64,000 nt of DNA, taken from NCBI GenBank assembly GCA_035253585.1, contig DATFBY010000149.1:1-64000 (forward strand). Direction: 5' to 3'. The notes under the pieces are model-generated. The model saw only the letters and a program-made list of their open reading frames with translations. It made no database searches and was not told where the DNA came from. This document shows positions 8,131-17,299 of this stretch, piece by piece (the stretch's first letter is position 1; each line of letters starts with the position of its first letter). A program made the position numbers and the translations under genes. This stretch comes from DATFBY01 sp035253585. GTDB lineage: Bacteria > Gemmatimonadota > Gemmatimonadetes > Gemmatimonadales > Gemmatimonadaceae.

Positions 8131-8760
8131 TCAGGGGACGCCTTGCTCCGTCACATTTCCACGTCTCGACGCGCGCGTGGTTACCGACGGTGATGTCGAG
8201 GTCGCCGCTGACTGTGCGGGTGGCGCATACTCCGCCGGGAAGAAGAATCGGAACGCACGCTTGTCGCACTGGATCACGCCGAACGGGTCGCCGCGTCGCA
8301 CCAGCTTGACCAGGTCCCCTCGGCTCGGCTGACAGCTGAAGGCGTCGGGTCCGCCGGCAATGCACCAGGCGACGTTATCGCTGGCGCAGGTGGCGGGTGG
8401 GTGGGTGTGCAGCTCGGGTACACCGGGCGGACATTCGAAGTCCGCGCTGTTCGGCGTCGCCGAGCGAAGGTCGGCGGGCGTCACCGCGAAAACGCGGAAA
8501 ACGCTGTCCTGCTGCAGTGGGTTTCTGGTGACGCGGTCGACGGCGACCGTCCAGTTCGAGACGCAGTAGGCCCGCTCGAACTGCTGTGGGTCTTCGCTCC
8601 AAGTCGGCTCGAGCGACCGCCTCGCCTGCTCCATGACGACACCGAATCGCACGGCTTGAGCGCTGGCGACGGGAGCTGGTACCACGAGCAGGAGCAGGGT
8701 CGCGGCGATGACGGTCAGAACGGGAATGCGTGTGGCACGTCTGGTGTCGCAGCTGGTCAT
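8131..8760 (-). CDS. Secreted JAB/MPN-like putative metalloprotease-fold protein
   Basis: 209 aa. A signal peptide (hydrophobic VLTVIAATLLLLVVP, then AxA-type site near residue 35) is followed by a domain with PELHTHPP, a Cys-rich insert, and SRGDLVKLVRRGDPFGV then CDKRAFRFFFP. The HxHP...SxxD order is that of the JAMM zinc motif of JAB/MPN+ proteases, and an upstream glutamate (FGVVMEQ) could complete it. Several cysteines fit an extracytoplasmic, disulfide-bonded protein. The C-terminal 20 residues look disordered. No substrate or partner is evident; the assignment rests on the motif only. Confidence 0.55.
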   Translation of the reverse strand: MTSCDTRRATRIPVLTVIAATLLLLVVPAPVASAQAVRFGVVMEQARRSLEPTWSEDPQQFERAYCVSNWTVAVDRVTRNPLQQDSVFRVFAVTPADLRSATPNSADFECPPGVPELHTHPPATCASDNVAWCIAGGPDAFSCQPSRGDLVKLVRRGDPFGVIQCDKRAFRFFFPAEYAPPAQSAATSTSPSVTTRASRRGNVTEQGVP

Positions 8761-8954
8761 CCCCCACCCCTCATGTTCGAAAGGGCGGGCGATGCACCAC
8801 GAGGAAACAGACGATTCAAGGCCGACCCCTCCTCTCTGACGAACGTCCCAAATGCAGCGGGTGTGCCATTAGAGGACGATCGACGGGGGTCGGAGGACAG
8901 AGGTGACTATTCGACGTGCATATGAGGGGCTAACCGTGTGGTTGGCCGAGACTT

Positions 8955-9047
8955 GAGATTCGAGATTCGAGATTCGAGATTCGTAAGGCACACCTAACGA
9001 TTTCCGAGCTCGCCGTTCCGAATCTCGAATCTCGAATCTCGAATCTC
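8955..9047. repeat. Heptad inverted-repeat element H3
   Basis: Left arm 8955-8983 and right arm 9019-9047 are perfect inverted repeats of 29 bases, each four tandem GAGATTC units. The 35-base centre holds no strong hairpin. It lies between the end of thiC and the start of the secreted JAB-like gene (both on the minus strand) and may act as a transcription terminator or mRNA stabiliser for thiC. The remaining intergenic bases 8761-8954 show nothing I can name. Confidence 0.92.
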
Positions 9048-9051
9048 GCCA

Positions 9052-10374
9052 TCACACCCCCGCGGCCATCTGCGCTATCCCTTCCTCGATGGTCCGCGAG
9101 TGGTGCATCGAGCAGAACTTCGGCCCGCACATCGCGCAAAACTCGGCGCTCTTGAAGTACTCGGCCGGCAGCGTCTCGTCATGGTACTCCTGCGCTCGCT
9201 CCGGATCGAGCGAGAGGCGGAACTGCTCCTTCCAATCGAAGGCGTAGCGGGCACGCGAGAGCGCGTCATCCCGGTCGCGCGCGTTCGGTCGACCGCGGGC
9301 CACATCGGCGGCGTGCGCGGCGATCTTGTAGGCGATCACGCCCTGGCGTACGTCCTCCGCGTTAGGCAGACCCAGATGCTCCTTCGGCGTGACGTAGCAT
9401 AGCATGTCGGCGCCGTACCAGCCGATCATTGCCGCGCCGATGGCGCTGGTGATGTGATCGTAGCCGGGCGCTATGTCGGTGACCAGTGGGCCGAGCGTGT
9501 AAAAGGGCGCCTCGTCGCAGATCTGCTTCTGCTGACGCACGTTCATCTCGATCTCGTGCATCGGGATGTGTCCCGGTCCTTCCACCATCACCTGCACGTC
9601 CCTGGCCCAGGCGCGGCGCGTGAGCTCGCCCAATGTCTCCAGCTCGGCGAACTGCGCGCGATCGCTGGCGTCGGCCAAAGAGCCGGGGCGAAGCCCGTCG
9701 CCTAACGAGATCGTGACGTCGTAGGCGCGGAGGATGTCGAGCACGTCGTCAAATCGCTCGTAGAGCGGATTCTGGCGCCGGTGGTACATCATCCAGACGG
9801 CGAGCAGTGACCCGCCGCGGCTCACGATCCCGGTGACTCGGCCGTAGACGAGCGGGAGATGCTCCAAGAGGATTCCGGCATGGATCGTCATGTAGTCGAC
9901 GCCCTGCTCCGCCTGATGCTCGATCATCCCGAGCAAATCATCGGCGGTGAGCTCTTCGAGCTCCTTCCCCATGAGCACGGCCTGGTAGATCGGCACCGTT
10001 CCGATCGGTACCGAAGACGCGGCGATGATCGCTTCGCGCACGAGGTCGATGTCGCGGCCCGTGGAGAGATCCATCACCGTGTCGGCGCCGTATTTGACGG
10101 CGAGGCGAAGCTTGTCCACCTCTTCCTGGATGGAAGAGGTGACAGCGGAGTTGCCGATGTTGGCGTTGATCTTCACGCGCGCGACTTTGCCGATGGCCAT
10201 CGGCTCGAGCGCGCCCGCGAGGTGGTGAATGTTGGCTGGAATGATGAGCCGCCCGCGGGCTACTTCGTCGCGGATGAGCTCGGGCGCGAGCGCCTCGCGC
10301 TCGGCCACGTAGCGCATGGCGTCTGTGATGGTACCACGACGCGCGTGCGCCATCTGCGTGATGCACGGATTCAT
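9052..10374 (-). CDS. thiC: Phosphomethylpyrimidine synthase ThiC
   Basis: 440 aa radical-SAM enzyme that converts aminoimidazole ribotide to hydroxymethylpyrimidine phosphate for thiamine synthesis. Conserved blocks include NANIGNSAVTSSI, VKYGADTVMDLSTG, VEGPGHIPMHEIEMN and the C-terminal cluster motif CAMCGPKFCSM (CxxCxxxxC). The length matches the short ThiC form that lacks the extra N-terminal domain of E. coli ThiC. The start is ATG 10374, whose ribosome site (AGGGAG) is the 3' end of the TPP riboswitch, so translation should be blocked when TPP is bound. Confidence 0.97.
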   Translation of the reverse strand: MNPCITQMAHARRGTITDAMRYVAEREALAPELIRDEVARGRLIIPANIHHLAGALEPMAIGKVARVKINANIGNSAVTSSIQEEVDKLRLAVKYGADTVMDLSTGRDIDLVREAIIAASSVPIGTVPIYQAVLMGKELEELTADDLLGMIEHQAEQGVDYMTIHAGILLEHLPLVYGRVTGIVSRGGSLLAVWMMYHRRQNPLYERFDDVLDILRAYDVTISLGDGLRPGSLADASDRAQFAELETLGELTRRAWARDVQVMVEGPGHIPMHEIEMNVRQQKQICDEAPFYTLGPLVTDIAPGYDHITSAIGAAMIGWYGADMLCYVTPKEHLGLPNAEDVRQGVIAYKIAAHAADVARGRPNARDRDDALSRARYAFDWKEQFRLSLDPERAQEYHDETLPAEYFKSAEFCAMCGPKFCSMHHSRTIEEGIAQMAAGV

Positions 10375-10379
10375 TTGTC

Positions 10380-10462
10380 TGACTCCCTACGCCGGTACGA
10401 ACCGGATCAGGTTCAACGGGACTCTCTCAGCTCCCTGCCCTGCGCAGGTGAGCACCCCGGTC
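10380..10462 (-). promoter_or_regulatory. TPP riboswitch (THI element) controlling thiC
   Basis: Read on the minus strand the region shows the conserved thi-box parts in order: GGGGTGCTCACC, CTGAGAGAGTCC, GAACCTGATCCGGTT, and ACCGGCGTAGGGAG, ending six to ten bases before the thiC ATG. The last conserved block contains the likely Shine-Dalgarno sequence, so control at translation initiation is expected. Confidence 0.95.
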
Positions 10463-10486
10463 AGATAGAAAGATAAACTGAGAGAG

Positions 10487-10577
10487 CGCCATCAGCCATC
10501 AGCCATCAGCCATCCGGATCTCGGCACAGGGATCTCGCCGCCTGAACCGGATGGCTGATGGCTGATGGCGGATGGCG
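10487..10577. repeat. Heptad inverted-repeat element H4
   Basis: Left arm 10487-10517 (tandem AGCCATC units) and right arm 10547-10577 pair at 30 of 31 positions. It lies immediately downstream of the GT2 gene (stop at 10583) and upstream of the thiC riboswitch, so it may separate the two transcription units. The unit sequence differs from H2/H3/H7 but keeps the 7-base period and the TC ending. Confidence 0.9.
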
Positions 10578-10582
10578 AAGTT

Positions 10583-11569
10583 CTAATGCCTCTTCTCCCG
10601 CACTGATTCGATCTCGGCTCTCATTATCGCAATCATCTCCGCCAACAGCCCTACCCCGAATAGCGTCACTCCGACGACCACCAGGAGGATCACGAGGCCG
10701 AGTACGGGGCGATAGCCGAAGGCTGGCGGAGGGAGACCGATGGCGCGCGCGACGCTGGCGATCAGGCCGACAACCACGCCGAGGACGATCATCGCCGCGC
10801 CCGCCCCGCCGAAGAGGTGCATCGGCTTCGCGCTGAACCGCAGGTAAAACCAAACAACCAGAAGGTCCATGATGCTGCCGAGGATCCGTGACCGATCGTC
10901 GTACTTCGAGCGACCGGCGTGGCGCGGATGAAGGGCGATGTCGATCTCGGTCACCGAAAAGCCCTTGGCGTGCGCGAGCACCACGAAGAAGCGATGCCAA
11001 TCGTGCCGGAGCGGAACCGCCCGCAGCACTTCGCTCCGGAATGCCTTCATTGAATTCAGGTCGTGCACGGGGATGTCGAACAGACGACCTGAGAGCCGGT
11101 TGTAGACCGAGCTGACTGCGCGCTTCTCGTACGCGCCGATCTTTCGGCCGGTGACGATGTCCCACCCTTCATCGAGCTTGGCCAGGAAGCGTGGGATCTC
11201 TTCCGGCGAATGCTGGAGGTCGGCGTCGTAGAGAAGCAGGAGCTCTCGTTCGGCCGCCGACGCGCCTGTGAGAAGCGCCTCCGTCTTTCCGAGATTCCGC
11301 CGATGGCGAAGAACCTGCACGCGTCCCGGAAATCTCGCCGCCTCTCGTGAAGCGGCGGCGAACGTATCGTCGCGCGAGCCGTCATCGACCAGAATGATCT
11401 CCCCGGCCAACCCATGACGCTCGTACGTCTCGCGCAGCGCCGCGAAGAGCGCCGGTATGTTCTCGACTTCGTCGAAGGCGGGGATGATGAGCGCGAAGTC
11501 GTCGCGCCTTGGTCGCGCTGACGACGCCTGCCTAACGAGGTCGGCCGGCTGCGCGGAGGTGGATGTCAC
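10583..11569 (-). CDS. GT2 glycosyltransferase, dolichyl-phosphate-mannose-synthase type
   Basis: 328 aa. GT-A domain with IIPAFDEVENIPALFAAL, EIILVDDGSRDDT and the metal-binding LLYDADLQHSPEEIPRF; two membrane helices follow at about residues 245-310 (FGGAGAAMIVLGVVVGL and VLGLVILLVVVGVTLFGVGLL). Family members load a sugar onto polyprenyl phosphate at the inner membrane. It follows the YfhO-like gene by one base and is the last gene of a methyltransferase-GT4-YfhO-GT2 operon, where it could provide the lipid-linked donor for the YfhO-like protein. Confidence 0.88.
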   Translation of the reverse strand: MTSTSAQPADLVRQASSARPRRDDFALIIPAFDEVENIPALFAALRETYERHGLAGEIILVDDGSRDDTFAAASREAARFPGRVQVLRHRRNLGKTEALLTGASAAERELLLLYDADLQHSPEEIPRFLAKLDEGWDIVTGRKIGAYEKRAVSSVYNRLSGRLFDIPVHDLNSMKAFRSEVLRAVPLRHDWHRFFVVLAHAKGFSVTEIDIALHPRHAGRSKYDDRSRILGSIMDLLVVWFYLRFSAKPMHLFGGAGAAMIVLGVVVGLIASVARAIGLPPPAFGYRPVLGLVILLVVVGVTLFGVGLLAEMIAIMRAEIESVREKRH

Positions 11570-11570
11570 G

Positions 11571-14015
11571 CTAAGTGGCTGCCGGCGTCGGAGGCTTCGG
11601 CGCGCGGCGCCGCCTGACGAGCTCGAAGATGCCGTAGCCGGCGAGCAGCATGAGCGACGTCAGATACAGCGCGAAGCCCGTTCTCAGACCCGGCGGATCA
11701 AAGCGAAATTCCACGACGTGCGATCCCTTGTCGACACGAACGCCGCGGAAGGTGTGATTCGCGCGGTAGAGGGTCGTCGGCCGCCCATCGACGGTGGCGG
11801 TCCAGCCGCGGAGGTAGTTGTCCGCCAGGACCAGCAAGCCGGGCTGGTGCGTCTCGGTGCGCACCACGACTCGATCGGGCGTGTACGTGTCGATCGTCGC
11901 AAAGCCGGGAGGCGCACCGCCTGAAAGCTGAAGATCGGCCGGTCCGGCCACGACCGCTAGGGCAGTCGGGTCCCAGCGTGGATCGCGGATGTAGTCCATG
12001 GACGTGCCCTCGTCAGGCGCGACCCGAACCTGAGAGACGAGGTACGCACGGGGAAGCGCGTTGACGTTTCGGTACACGTCGGCGGTGCTGCCGCGAAAGA
12101 CACGTTGCATGCCGACGAATCGGCTCATGTCCAGCGCACTCACGATGTAGCGTATGTTCGCGGCGTTGAGCGTGGCCGGACGCTGCACAAAGTTGTGCCA
12201 ATCGAGGAGCCGTCGTCCCATGCCCGCGCCGACATACTGGTTCCAGCGCTGAAGCTGGTTGCCATGCTCCCCGCCCGCCTGCTCCACTCCGAATCGCATC
12301 AGATAGTTCGAGTTGGCATCGAACATCCCGTTGCCTCGGTAGCCGACACGCTTGTCGAGCGGGAACGGGAAAACCCAAACGCGCTCGCCCGCCCCGTTGG
12401 TGCGCAGGAACTGCACGATCTCGTCAGGGGCGTAGAGTTGGTCGGGGGTGCTTTCGGTCAGAATGAAGTCGGCCGTGACGAGCCAGAGATCGATGACGCA
12501 GAACGCGGCCAGCACCGGCGTGAGGATGCGCGCGGTGGTGAAGCTCTTGAGCCACATCCATACGGCGCCTGACGCGACCGCCAGGAAAAACGAAAAGCGC
12601 GCTACCCCGAAGCCGAGTTCCGAACCCTCGGCCGCCATGGCGCCGCCGATGAGAAGGCCGAGCACGCTCGCCGCGGCGAGGATGAGCGCGAGCTTTTGCA
12701 GGCGATCGAAGGTGCGCTTGTCGCCAGGCTGTTGTCCCGATGCTTTACCCTGCATCCGCTGCCGCATCGCCGCCATGTGCTCGAACGCGCGTGCCGCCAT
12801 CACGGCGAGCGACATCGCTACCAGGAAGAACGAGATCGACGGCGCTCGGAACTGCTTCGTGCCGGGCAAGACCTCGTAGTAGAGGCGGTACAGCGGAGTG
12901 TTTCCTCCGTACGAGATACTCAGCGCGAACAGCGACAAGCCGACGAAGAACCACCAGACCTCGTCGCGGCGAGCGACGAACGCACCCACCAGCACGAGCA
13001 AGAGTACCAATGCACCGACGTACTCGGTGTGCAGCTTGAAGTCGTTGGCGCCCGGACGATTCCGTTTGTAATCGTCGAGGTATCCGGCCTCCTCTGGTAT
13101 GGCGAGGCCGATCGTCTCGCGAATCGGCATCGAGTACGAGGTCGCATGTTCGTACCCGCGTCCACCCACCGGCCGCGGCGAGTCCGGGATGTAGGATTGG
13201 AACGGAAGGAAGTTCACAGCGGCCATGGTGAACGCGAGCGCGACGGCGCCGAGGCCGAGCGCGAGCACACGAGCCAAGGTCCGCGGCGATTTCCAGATCC
13301 TGAACCTGATGATCGCGAACACCGCCCACAGCGAAGCACCCAGCAAGAGGTAGTACGCGCTCTGAATCTGGAACGACAGAAGCGCGAAACCGACGATGGC
13401 CGCGACGCCGACGAACGGACCCGCCGCGCCTGTGCGAATCCCGCGGTGCAGCGCGGCAAAGAGCAGCGGCGCCATCGTCGACACGATGATCCGGCCATCG
13501 TGGCCCGCGTAGACGAACGACATCGTGATGCCGGTGAACTCGAAAGCCAGCGCGCCGATGAGCGCGATCCACGATCGCACGCCGAGCTCGCGGAGGAGCG
13601 CGTACATCCCGATCCCGGCGACGGCGAAATGAATGATCAGCAGGATGGGAAAGACGTACTGCGTCGGGAAAATCGGGTCCAGCAGCACGCGTACCGGATA
13701 GAACGTGCTGCCCGGATTGGCCTGAACCGGAACGCCGCCGAAGATGTACGGAATCCACTTCGGAAGCTCGCCGCTCGTTATGCGTTGGGCGATGAAGTCG
13801 TAGACGTGAAAACCGGCGGCCAGATAGTCGACGCCGAAGATCTGCTGACCGGGAAGGATCGTGGGCAGAAAGCGGAGGAATGAGAGAGCGAAGCAGACGA
13901 GGATCGCCGTTCGCGTAGAGATCACGAGCTCCTCGGCCTTCACTCCGCGTTCTTTGGCGACAGAGCCCGTGGGAGTTCGCTTCGGTGGCTTGGCTCGAGT
14001 GCGCGTGGCGCTCAT
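11571..14015 (-). CDS. YfhO-like multi-membrane-span glycosyltransferase/membrane protein
   Basis: 814 aa. After a basic cytoplasmic start, about 12-14 hydrophobic segments run through residues 35-500, with a large outside loop after helix 1 containing FGVDYLAAGFHVYDF and NPGSTFYPVRVLLDP. The C-terminal soluble domain has DNYLRGWTATVDGRPTTLYR and FRGVRVDKGSHVVEFRFDPP, the hallmark end of the YfhO family, then a last helix. Bacillus YfhO decorates lipoteichoic acid with sugars; a GT-C fold using polyprenyl-phosphate sugars is expected. Overlaps the GT4 stop by four bases. Confidence 0.8.
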   Translation of the reverse strand: MSATRTRAKPPKRTPTGSVAKERGVKAEELVISTRTAILVCFALSFLRFLPTILPGQQIFGVDYLAAGFHVYDFIAQRITSGELPKWIPYIFGGVPVQANPGSTFYPVRVLLDPIFPTQYVFPILLIIHFAVAGIGMYALLRELGVRSWIALIGALAFEFTGITMSFVYAGHDGRIIVSTMAPLLFAALHRGIRTGAAGPFVGVAAIVGFALLSFQIQSAYYLLLGASLWAVFAIIRFRIWKSPRTLARVLALGLGAVALAFTMAAVNFLPFQSYIPDSPRPVGGRGYEHATSYSMPIRETIGLAIPEEAGYLDDYKRNRPGANDFKLHTEYVGALVLLLVLVGAFVARRDEVWWFFVGLSLFALSISYGGNTPLYRLYYEVLPGTKQFRAPSISFFLVAMSLAVMAARAFEHMAAMRQRMQGKASGQQPGDKRTFDRLQKLALILAAASVLGLLIGGAMAAEGSELGFGVARFSFFLAVASGAVWMWLKSFTTARILTPVLAAFCVIDLWLVTADFILTESTPDQLYAPDEIVQFLRTNGAGERVWVFPFPLDKRVGYRGNGMFDANSNYLMRFGVEQAGGEHGNQLQRWNQYVGAGMGRRLLDWHNFVQRPATLNAANIRYIVSALDMSRFVGMQRVFRGSTADVYRNVNALPRAYLVSQVRVAPDEGTSMDYIRDPRWDPTALAVVAGPADLQLSGGAPPGFATIDTYTPDRVVVRTETHQPGLLVLADNYLRGWTATVDGRPTTLYRANHTFRGVRVDKGSHVVEFRFDPPGLRTGFALYLTSLMLLAGYGIFELVRRRRAPKPPTPAAT

Positions 14016-15172
14016 GCCCTCTCACTCGCGTGCATGTGGCTGGCGTCCTCCGGCGCAACGTCGGCCGATGCGGCGAGACGACGCAGGAACGCGAGATGCT
14101 GCGCGGCGACGCGATCCCAACGGAAGCGATCGGCGGCCGACCGGGCGGCGAGGCTCATTCGCTCGCGGGCGCCGGCGTCGTCCAGTAGCGCGGCAACCGC
14201 GTTCGCCAGGGCCGGGGCATCGTCGGGCGGCACCAGCACGCCACCCGTGCCGACGACATCGCGCAGCGCGCCGATCTCGGAGGCGACGAGCGGAATGCCG
14301 GCAGCCATCGCTTCGGCGGCCACGAGGCCGAAGCCCTCGAACCGCGACGGCATGACCACGACCAGCGCGCCGGCGAAGAGCGCCTGACGCTCGGCCTCCG
14401 GCACGGGCCCGAGGATGCGCACGTGCCGCTCCAATCCCAGCGCTCGCACCATGGCGTGGAGCCGTGCGGAATCACGGCCGCGACCCGCAATGCGGAGCGA
14501 TACGTCGGGCCGATCCCGGGCGAGAATGGCCATGGCGGCCAGCAGCGTGTCGAGTCCTTTGTGCGCCACGTCGAGGCGGCCGAAGTACAGCACGTAGTTC
14601 TCCGGCCTTCGCTCCAGCGTGAACAGCTCGTCAGGCACGCCAGCTTCGACGATCATCGTCTGCGCGCCTGACGAAAGCCGTGGCTCGAGCCAAGCGAGTG
14701 TCGACGGCGTGGTCGCCGTGAACCAGCGCACGGGCCGCAAGATGCTCCGCTCGACACGGTCGAGCGCAAAGCTTGCCAGCGGACCCCACCGCTCGCGCGC
14801 GCCCTCGCTCGCCGCATGATGTACCGTAACGCCCACCGGGCGATCGGCCGGCAACATCAGCGGCGTGTACGTGGAAAAGTCGAACACCGCCGCGTCGTAC
14901 TTCGCGCGGCGCAAGAGACGCGTTGCCGCGCGCGCGTAGCTCAATCTGCTCCACGCGTACGGCGTCCGCGCTCCGACGCGCATGTACCGCACGCCATCGA
15001 CTACTTCGTCGCGCGCGCCCGGGAAGCTTCCCGTCACGACGGTGGCGGCGACGTCGCTCGTCAGGCGGCGATAGATCTCGAACACGCGCACCGCGCCGCC
15101 GCCGCCGACCCACGGATTGCGCGGATCGTCGTAGATGCAGTGGACCACGCGCAACTTGGATGCGGGCGTCAT
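14012..15172 (-). CDS. GT4-family glycosyltransferase
   Basis: 386 aa with a GT-B fold. The N-terminal domain has VGGGGAVRVFEIYRRL; the C-terminal Glycos_transf_1 domain has YVLYFGRLDVAHKGLDTLLAA, RIAGRGRDSARL, VVMPSRFEGFGLVAAEAMAA and VASEIGALRDVVG, including the donor-binding E-x7-E pair. I start at ATG 15172, which overlaps the methyltransferase stop (ATGA); a longer reading begins 18 codons earlier but lies inside that gene. It should build a surface glycan together with its operon partners; sugar specificity is unknown. Confidence 0.88.
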   Translation of the reverse strand: MTPASKLRVVHCIYDDPRNPWVGGGGAVRVFEIYRRLTSDVAATVVTGSFPGARDEVVDGVRYMRVGARTPYAWSRLSYARAATRLLRRAKYDAAVFDFSTYTPLMLPADRPVGVTVHHAASEGARERWGPLASFALDRVERSILRPVRWFTATTPSTLAWLEPRLSSGAQTMIVEAGVPDELFTLERRPENYVLYFGRLDVAHKGLDTLLAAMAILARDRPDVSLRIAGRGRDSARLHAMVRALGLERHVRILGPVPEAERQALFAGALVVVMPSRFEGFGLVAAEAMAAGIPLVASEIGALRDVVGTGGVLVPPDDAPALANAVAALLDDAGARERMSLAARSAADRFRWDRVAAQHLAFLRRLAASADVAPEDASHMHASERA

Positions 15173-16020
15173 GATGCGCGTCGAGCGAGGAAGTGGTTGG
15201 ACCCGAGCATCACATCCCAGAACCACCGTGCTGGTCCGGCCTCGAACACCCAGGGACGCGCCGCGACCGCGCGAGCGACCGTCCGCTTCACTCCGGGCCG
15301 GATTTCGGCCGGACGCGAAATGCGATCACGCAGATAACGAATCCACAGGTCGCGCGGCGGGGTGACGAGTGTGAATCCCGCCGCGGCCAGCAGACGGAGC
15401 ACTCGCCGGCGCGTAGGAATGTGCGTGACGTCGTAGTCCGAGCCGCCGCGAACGCGCTCGAAGTACCACCGCTGTGCCGCGCGCGGCAGCAGCACGAGCC
15501 CTGCCAGATCGTAGTGCGGGTCGTTCCACAAACTGTACAACGCGAACGGCTTCGGCGTCACCGCATAGAGAATCGCACCAGGGCGCATCACGCGTCGCGC
15601 CTCGAGCAACACGCGCTCGGGATGCCAGACGTGCTCGAGAACGTTGTCGAGCATGACCAGATCGAACGCGTCGCCGCGATACGGCAGCGTCTCCCCATTT
15701 CCGTGCGTCAGGTGCACGTGGGTGCCGTATTCGGCCGCGCGTACGGCCCCTCTGCCTAACGAGCGCGTATTGACTTCGATCCCGACCGCCCGCGCCCCGT
15801 GCTCGGCCAGGGCGATGAGCGCACCCGCGTCACCGCAGCCGACATCGAGCACCCGTGCGCCGTCGATGCGAAAGGCAGGCACATGCTCGCGAAGCAGCTC
15901 CAGGACGTAGAGGCCACGAGCGTGCTCGCTCTGGTAGAGCCGCTTCCACGTCTCGAAGTTCGCCGGGCTCCACCACCGTTCCCGCTCCTGCTCGAGGAGC
16001 TCCTCGTATCGCTCGGCCAA
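15169..16020 (-). CDS. SAM-dependent methyltransferase (class I)
   Basis: 283 aa. Methyltransf_11/23-type fold: motif I VLDVGCGDAGALIALAEHG near residue 55, acidic motif II VGIEVN, then DAFDLVMLDNVLEHVWHPER (motif IV and post-motif) and MRPGAILYAVTPKP. The C-terminal 80 residues are aromatic-rich and lie outside the core fold. First gene of the glycan operon, so a sugar or lipid-linked glycan is a probable substrate. The upstream region 16021-16123 holds no recognised gene or promoter. Confidence 0.85.
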   Translation of the reverse strand: MAERYEELLEQERERWWSPANFETWKRLYQSEHARGLYVLELLREHVPAFRIDGARVLDVGCGDAGALIALAEHGARAVGIEVNTRSLGRGAVRAAEYGTHVHLTHGNGETLPYRGDAFDLVMLDNVLEHVWHPERVLLEARRVMRPGAILYAVTPKPFALYSLWNDPHYDLAGLVLLPRAAQRWYFERVRGGSDYDVTHIPTRRRVLRLLAAAGFTLVTPPRDLWIRYLRDRISRPAEIRPGVKRTVARAVAARPWVFEAGPARWFWDVMLGSNHFLARRAS

Positions 16021-16123
16021 CGCTGGAATAGGGTTCCTCCGTCCGCGGCCGCCCGAAGTGGACGACGGTGGGCGGCTGAGACCAGTATCTCACCCGCCCC
16101 TCCCGAGGGCTAGAGGCCGAGCA

Positions 16124-17182
16124 TCACCCTTCCCAGACGAACCCGCTGGTGACGCGGTCGAGCCGTTTTCCGGCGATGTCGACGCGCAATATCGAAGTGC
16201 CGCCGCCGCGCTCGCGCCGTGCACGAGTGGCGACGTCATCTACCCCGTCACCGTCCGCGTCGAGCGCATGGAGCGCTTCGTGGGCGCCAAAATTCGGATC
16301 TCGAACGCGCAGCAGCGTGGACGTGCCCGACGGATCGATGAGGAACGCGACCTCGCGCACCCACTCGTAGCCACCGGCCGATGCGCTCACGAGCACCAGC
16401 GCCCGCGAGCCACCGAAGCATCCGCTGACCTGCGAGCGCTGCACGCGCACTGACCGTCGGAGCCGCTCGGGCATCGACGCAGTGTCGGCGCGCAGTGCGA
16501 GCTCCGCCGAATCGCCCACTTGCTTCACGCGCTGGGCGACGAGGCCGCCTAACGAGTCACGGGCGCAGCTGTCCGACGCGGTGGTCGTGTCACCGCGCGT
16601 GGCAACGGCGACCAGCGGGTCGCGCGTACGCGCGAGCGAATCGAGTTGCGGAGAGACTTCGAGCGTGGCTACGATCCGTCCGTTCCAGACGTCGAACCCC
16701 TTCACCGTGGCGCTCTCGGCGCCCCACGGTCCGCGGATGCGGAATACCTCGCCGACACGCACAGGAGCCAGCGCGCTGACCGCCTCGTGATAGGCCGCCA
16801 GCTGCGCCGGCGTCTTGAGCTTCGTGTCGACGCGACCGAGGTCGATGAGGAGGCGCTTGGCGCGCACCGCGGCGGTGAATGTCTCACGACCTCGCACCAT
16901 GAACACGAGCGTCGGTGCGATCGAATCAGCGAGCGGGCTGAGCCGCGGCATCCGCTTGCGTGACGCGACCAGCGCCGCAGCGCGAGCGCTGTCTCGCGCC
17001 GCGGTCGTCGTGGGTTGCGGAATCGATGCCAGCCGGCCGGGCAGCTCGACGAGTCGAGCGGAGTCTCGCGCGGCGAGCTCGCTATCGGAGGGTGGGGGCT
17101 CACCGCACGCCGCGATCGCGAGCATGAGCGCGCCGCACGACACGCCGACGCGAGCGTGCGGGCGTAGTGAGTAGTGATGCAA
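16124..17182 (-). CDS. Putative lipoprotein of unknown function
   Basis: 352 aa from a proposed TTG at 17182; GTG 17143 is the alternative. A lipoprotein signal (GALMLAIAACGEPPP) is followed by an Ala/Arg-rich helical stretch, a region with VRVGEVFRIRGPWGAESATV and a C-terminal part containing FLIDPSGTSTLLRVRD and ALDADGDGVDDVATRARRE, an Asp-rich calcium-loop-like motif as seen in FG-GAP/VCBS-type repeats. No family recognised. It is divergent from the FAD subunit gene at 17300; the 117 bases between them must hold both promoters. Confidence 0.65.
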   Translation of the reverse strand: MHHYSLRPHARVGVSCGALMLAIAACGEPPPSDSELAARDSARLVELPGRLASIPQPTTTAARDSARAAALVASRKRMPRLSPLADSIAPTLVFMVRGRETFTAAVRAKRLLIDLGRVDTKLKTPAQLAAYHEAVSALAPVRVGEVFRIRGPWGAESATVKGFDVWNGRIVATLEVSPQLDSLARTRDPLVAVATRGDTTTASDSCARDSLGGLVAQRVKQVGDSAELALRADTASMPERLRRSVRVQRSQVSGCFGGSRALVLVSASAGGYEWVREVAFLIDPSGTSTLLRVRDPNFGAHEALHALDADGDGVDDVATRARRERGGGTSILRVDIAGKRLDRVTSGFVWEG

Positions 17183-17299
17183 TGTCGGCAACGGGGGGAA
17201 TGGCAACACGTGAGGTGGGACGATGCTCGGGGAAGACGAGCGGTGTACCGCTGCGTTTCCGCTCTGGAAATTGGCATGTATCGGCCATAACCTCAACAC

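Noticed and set aside
8955..9047. CRISPR-like repeats
   Set aside because: Repeats are 7-base tandem units arranged as inverted arms, with no spacers or cas genes.
12745..14058. Long antisense or out-of-frame readings over the YfhO-like gene (also 12696-13883)
   Set aside because: High-GC sequence gives open frames opposite real genes; they show Arg/Pro/Ala-rich low-complexity sequence without domains.
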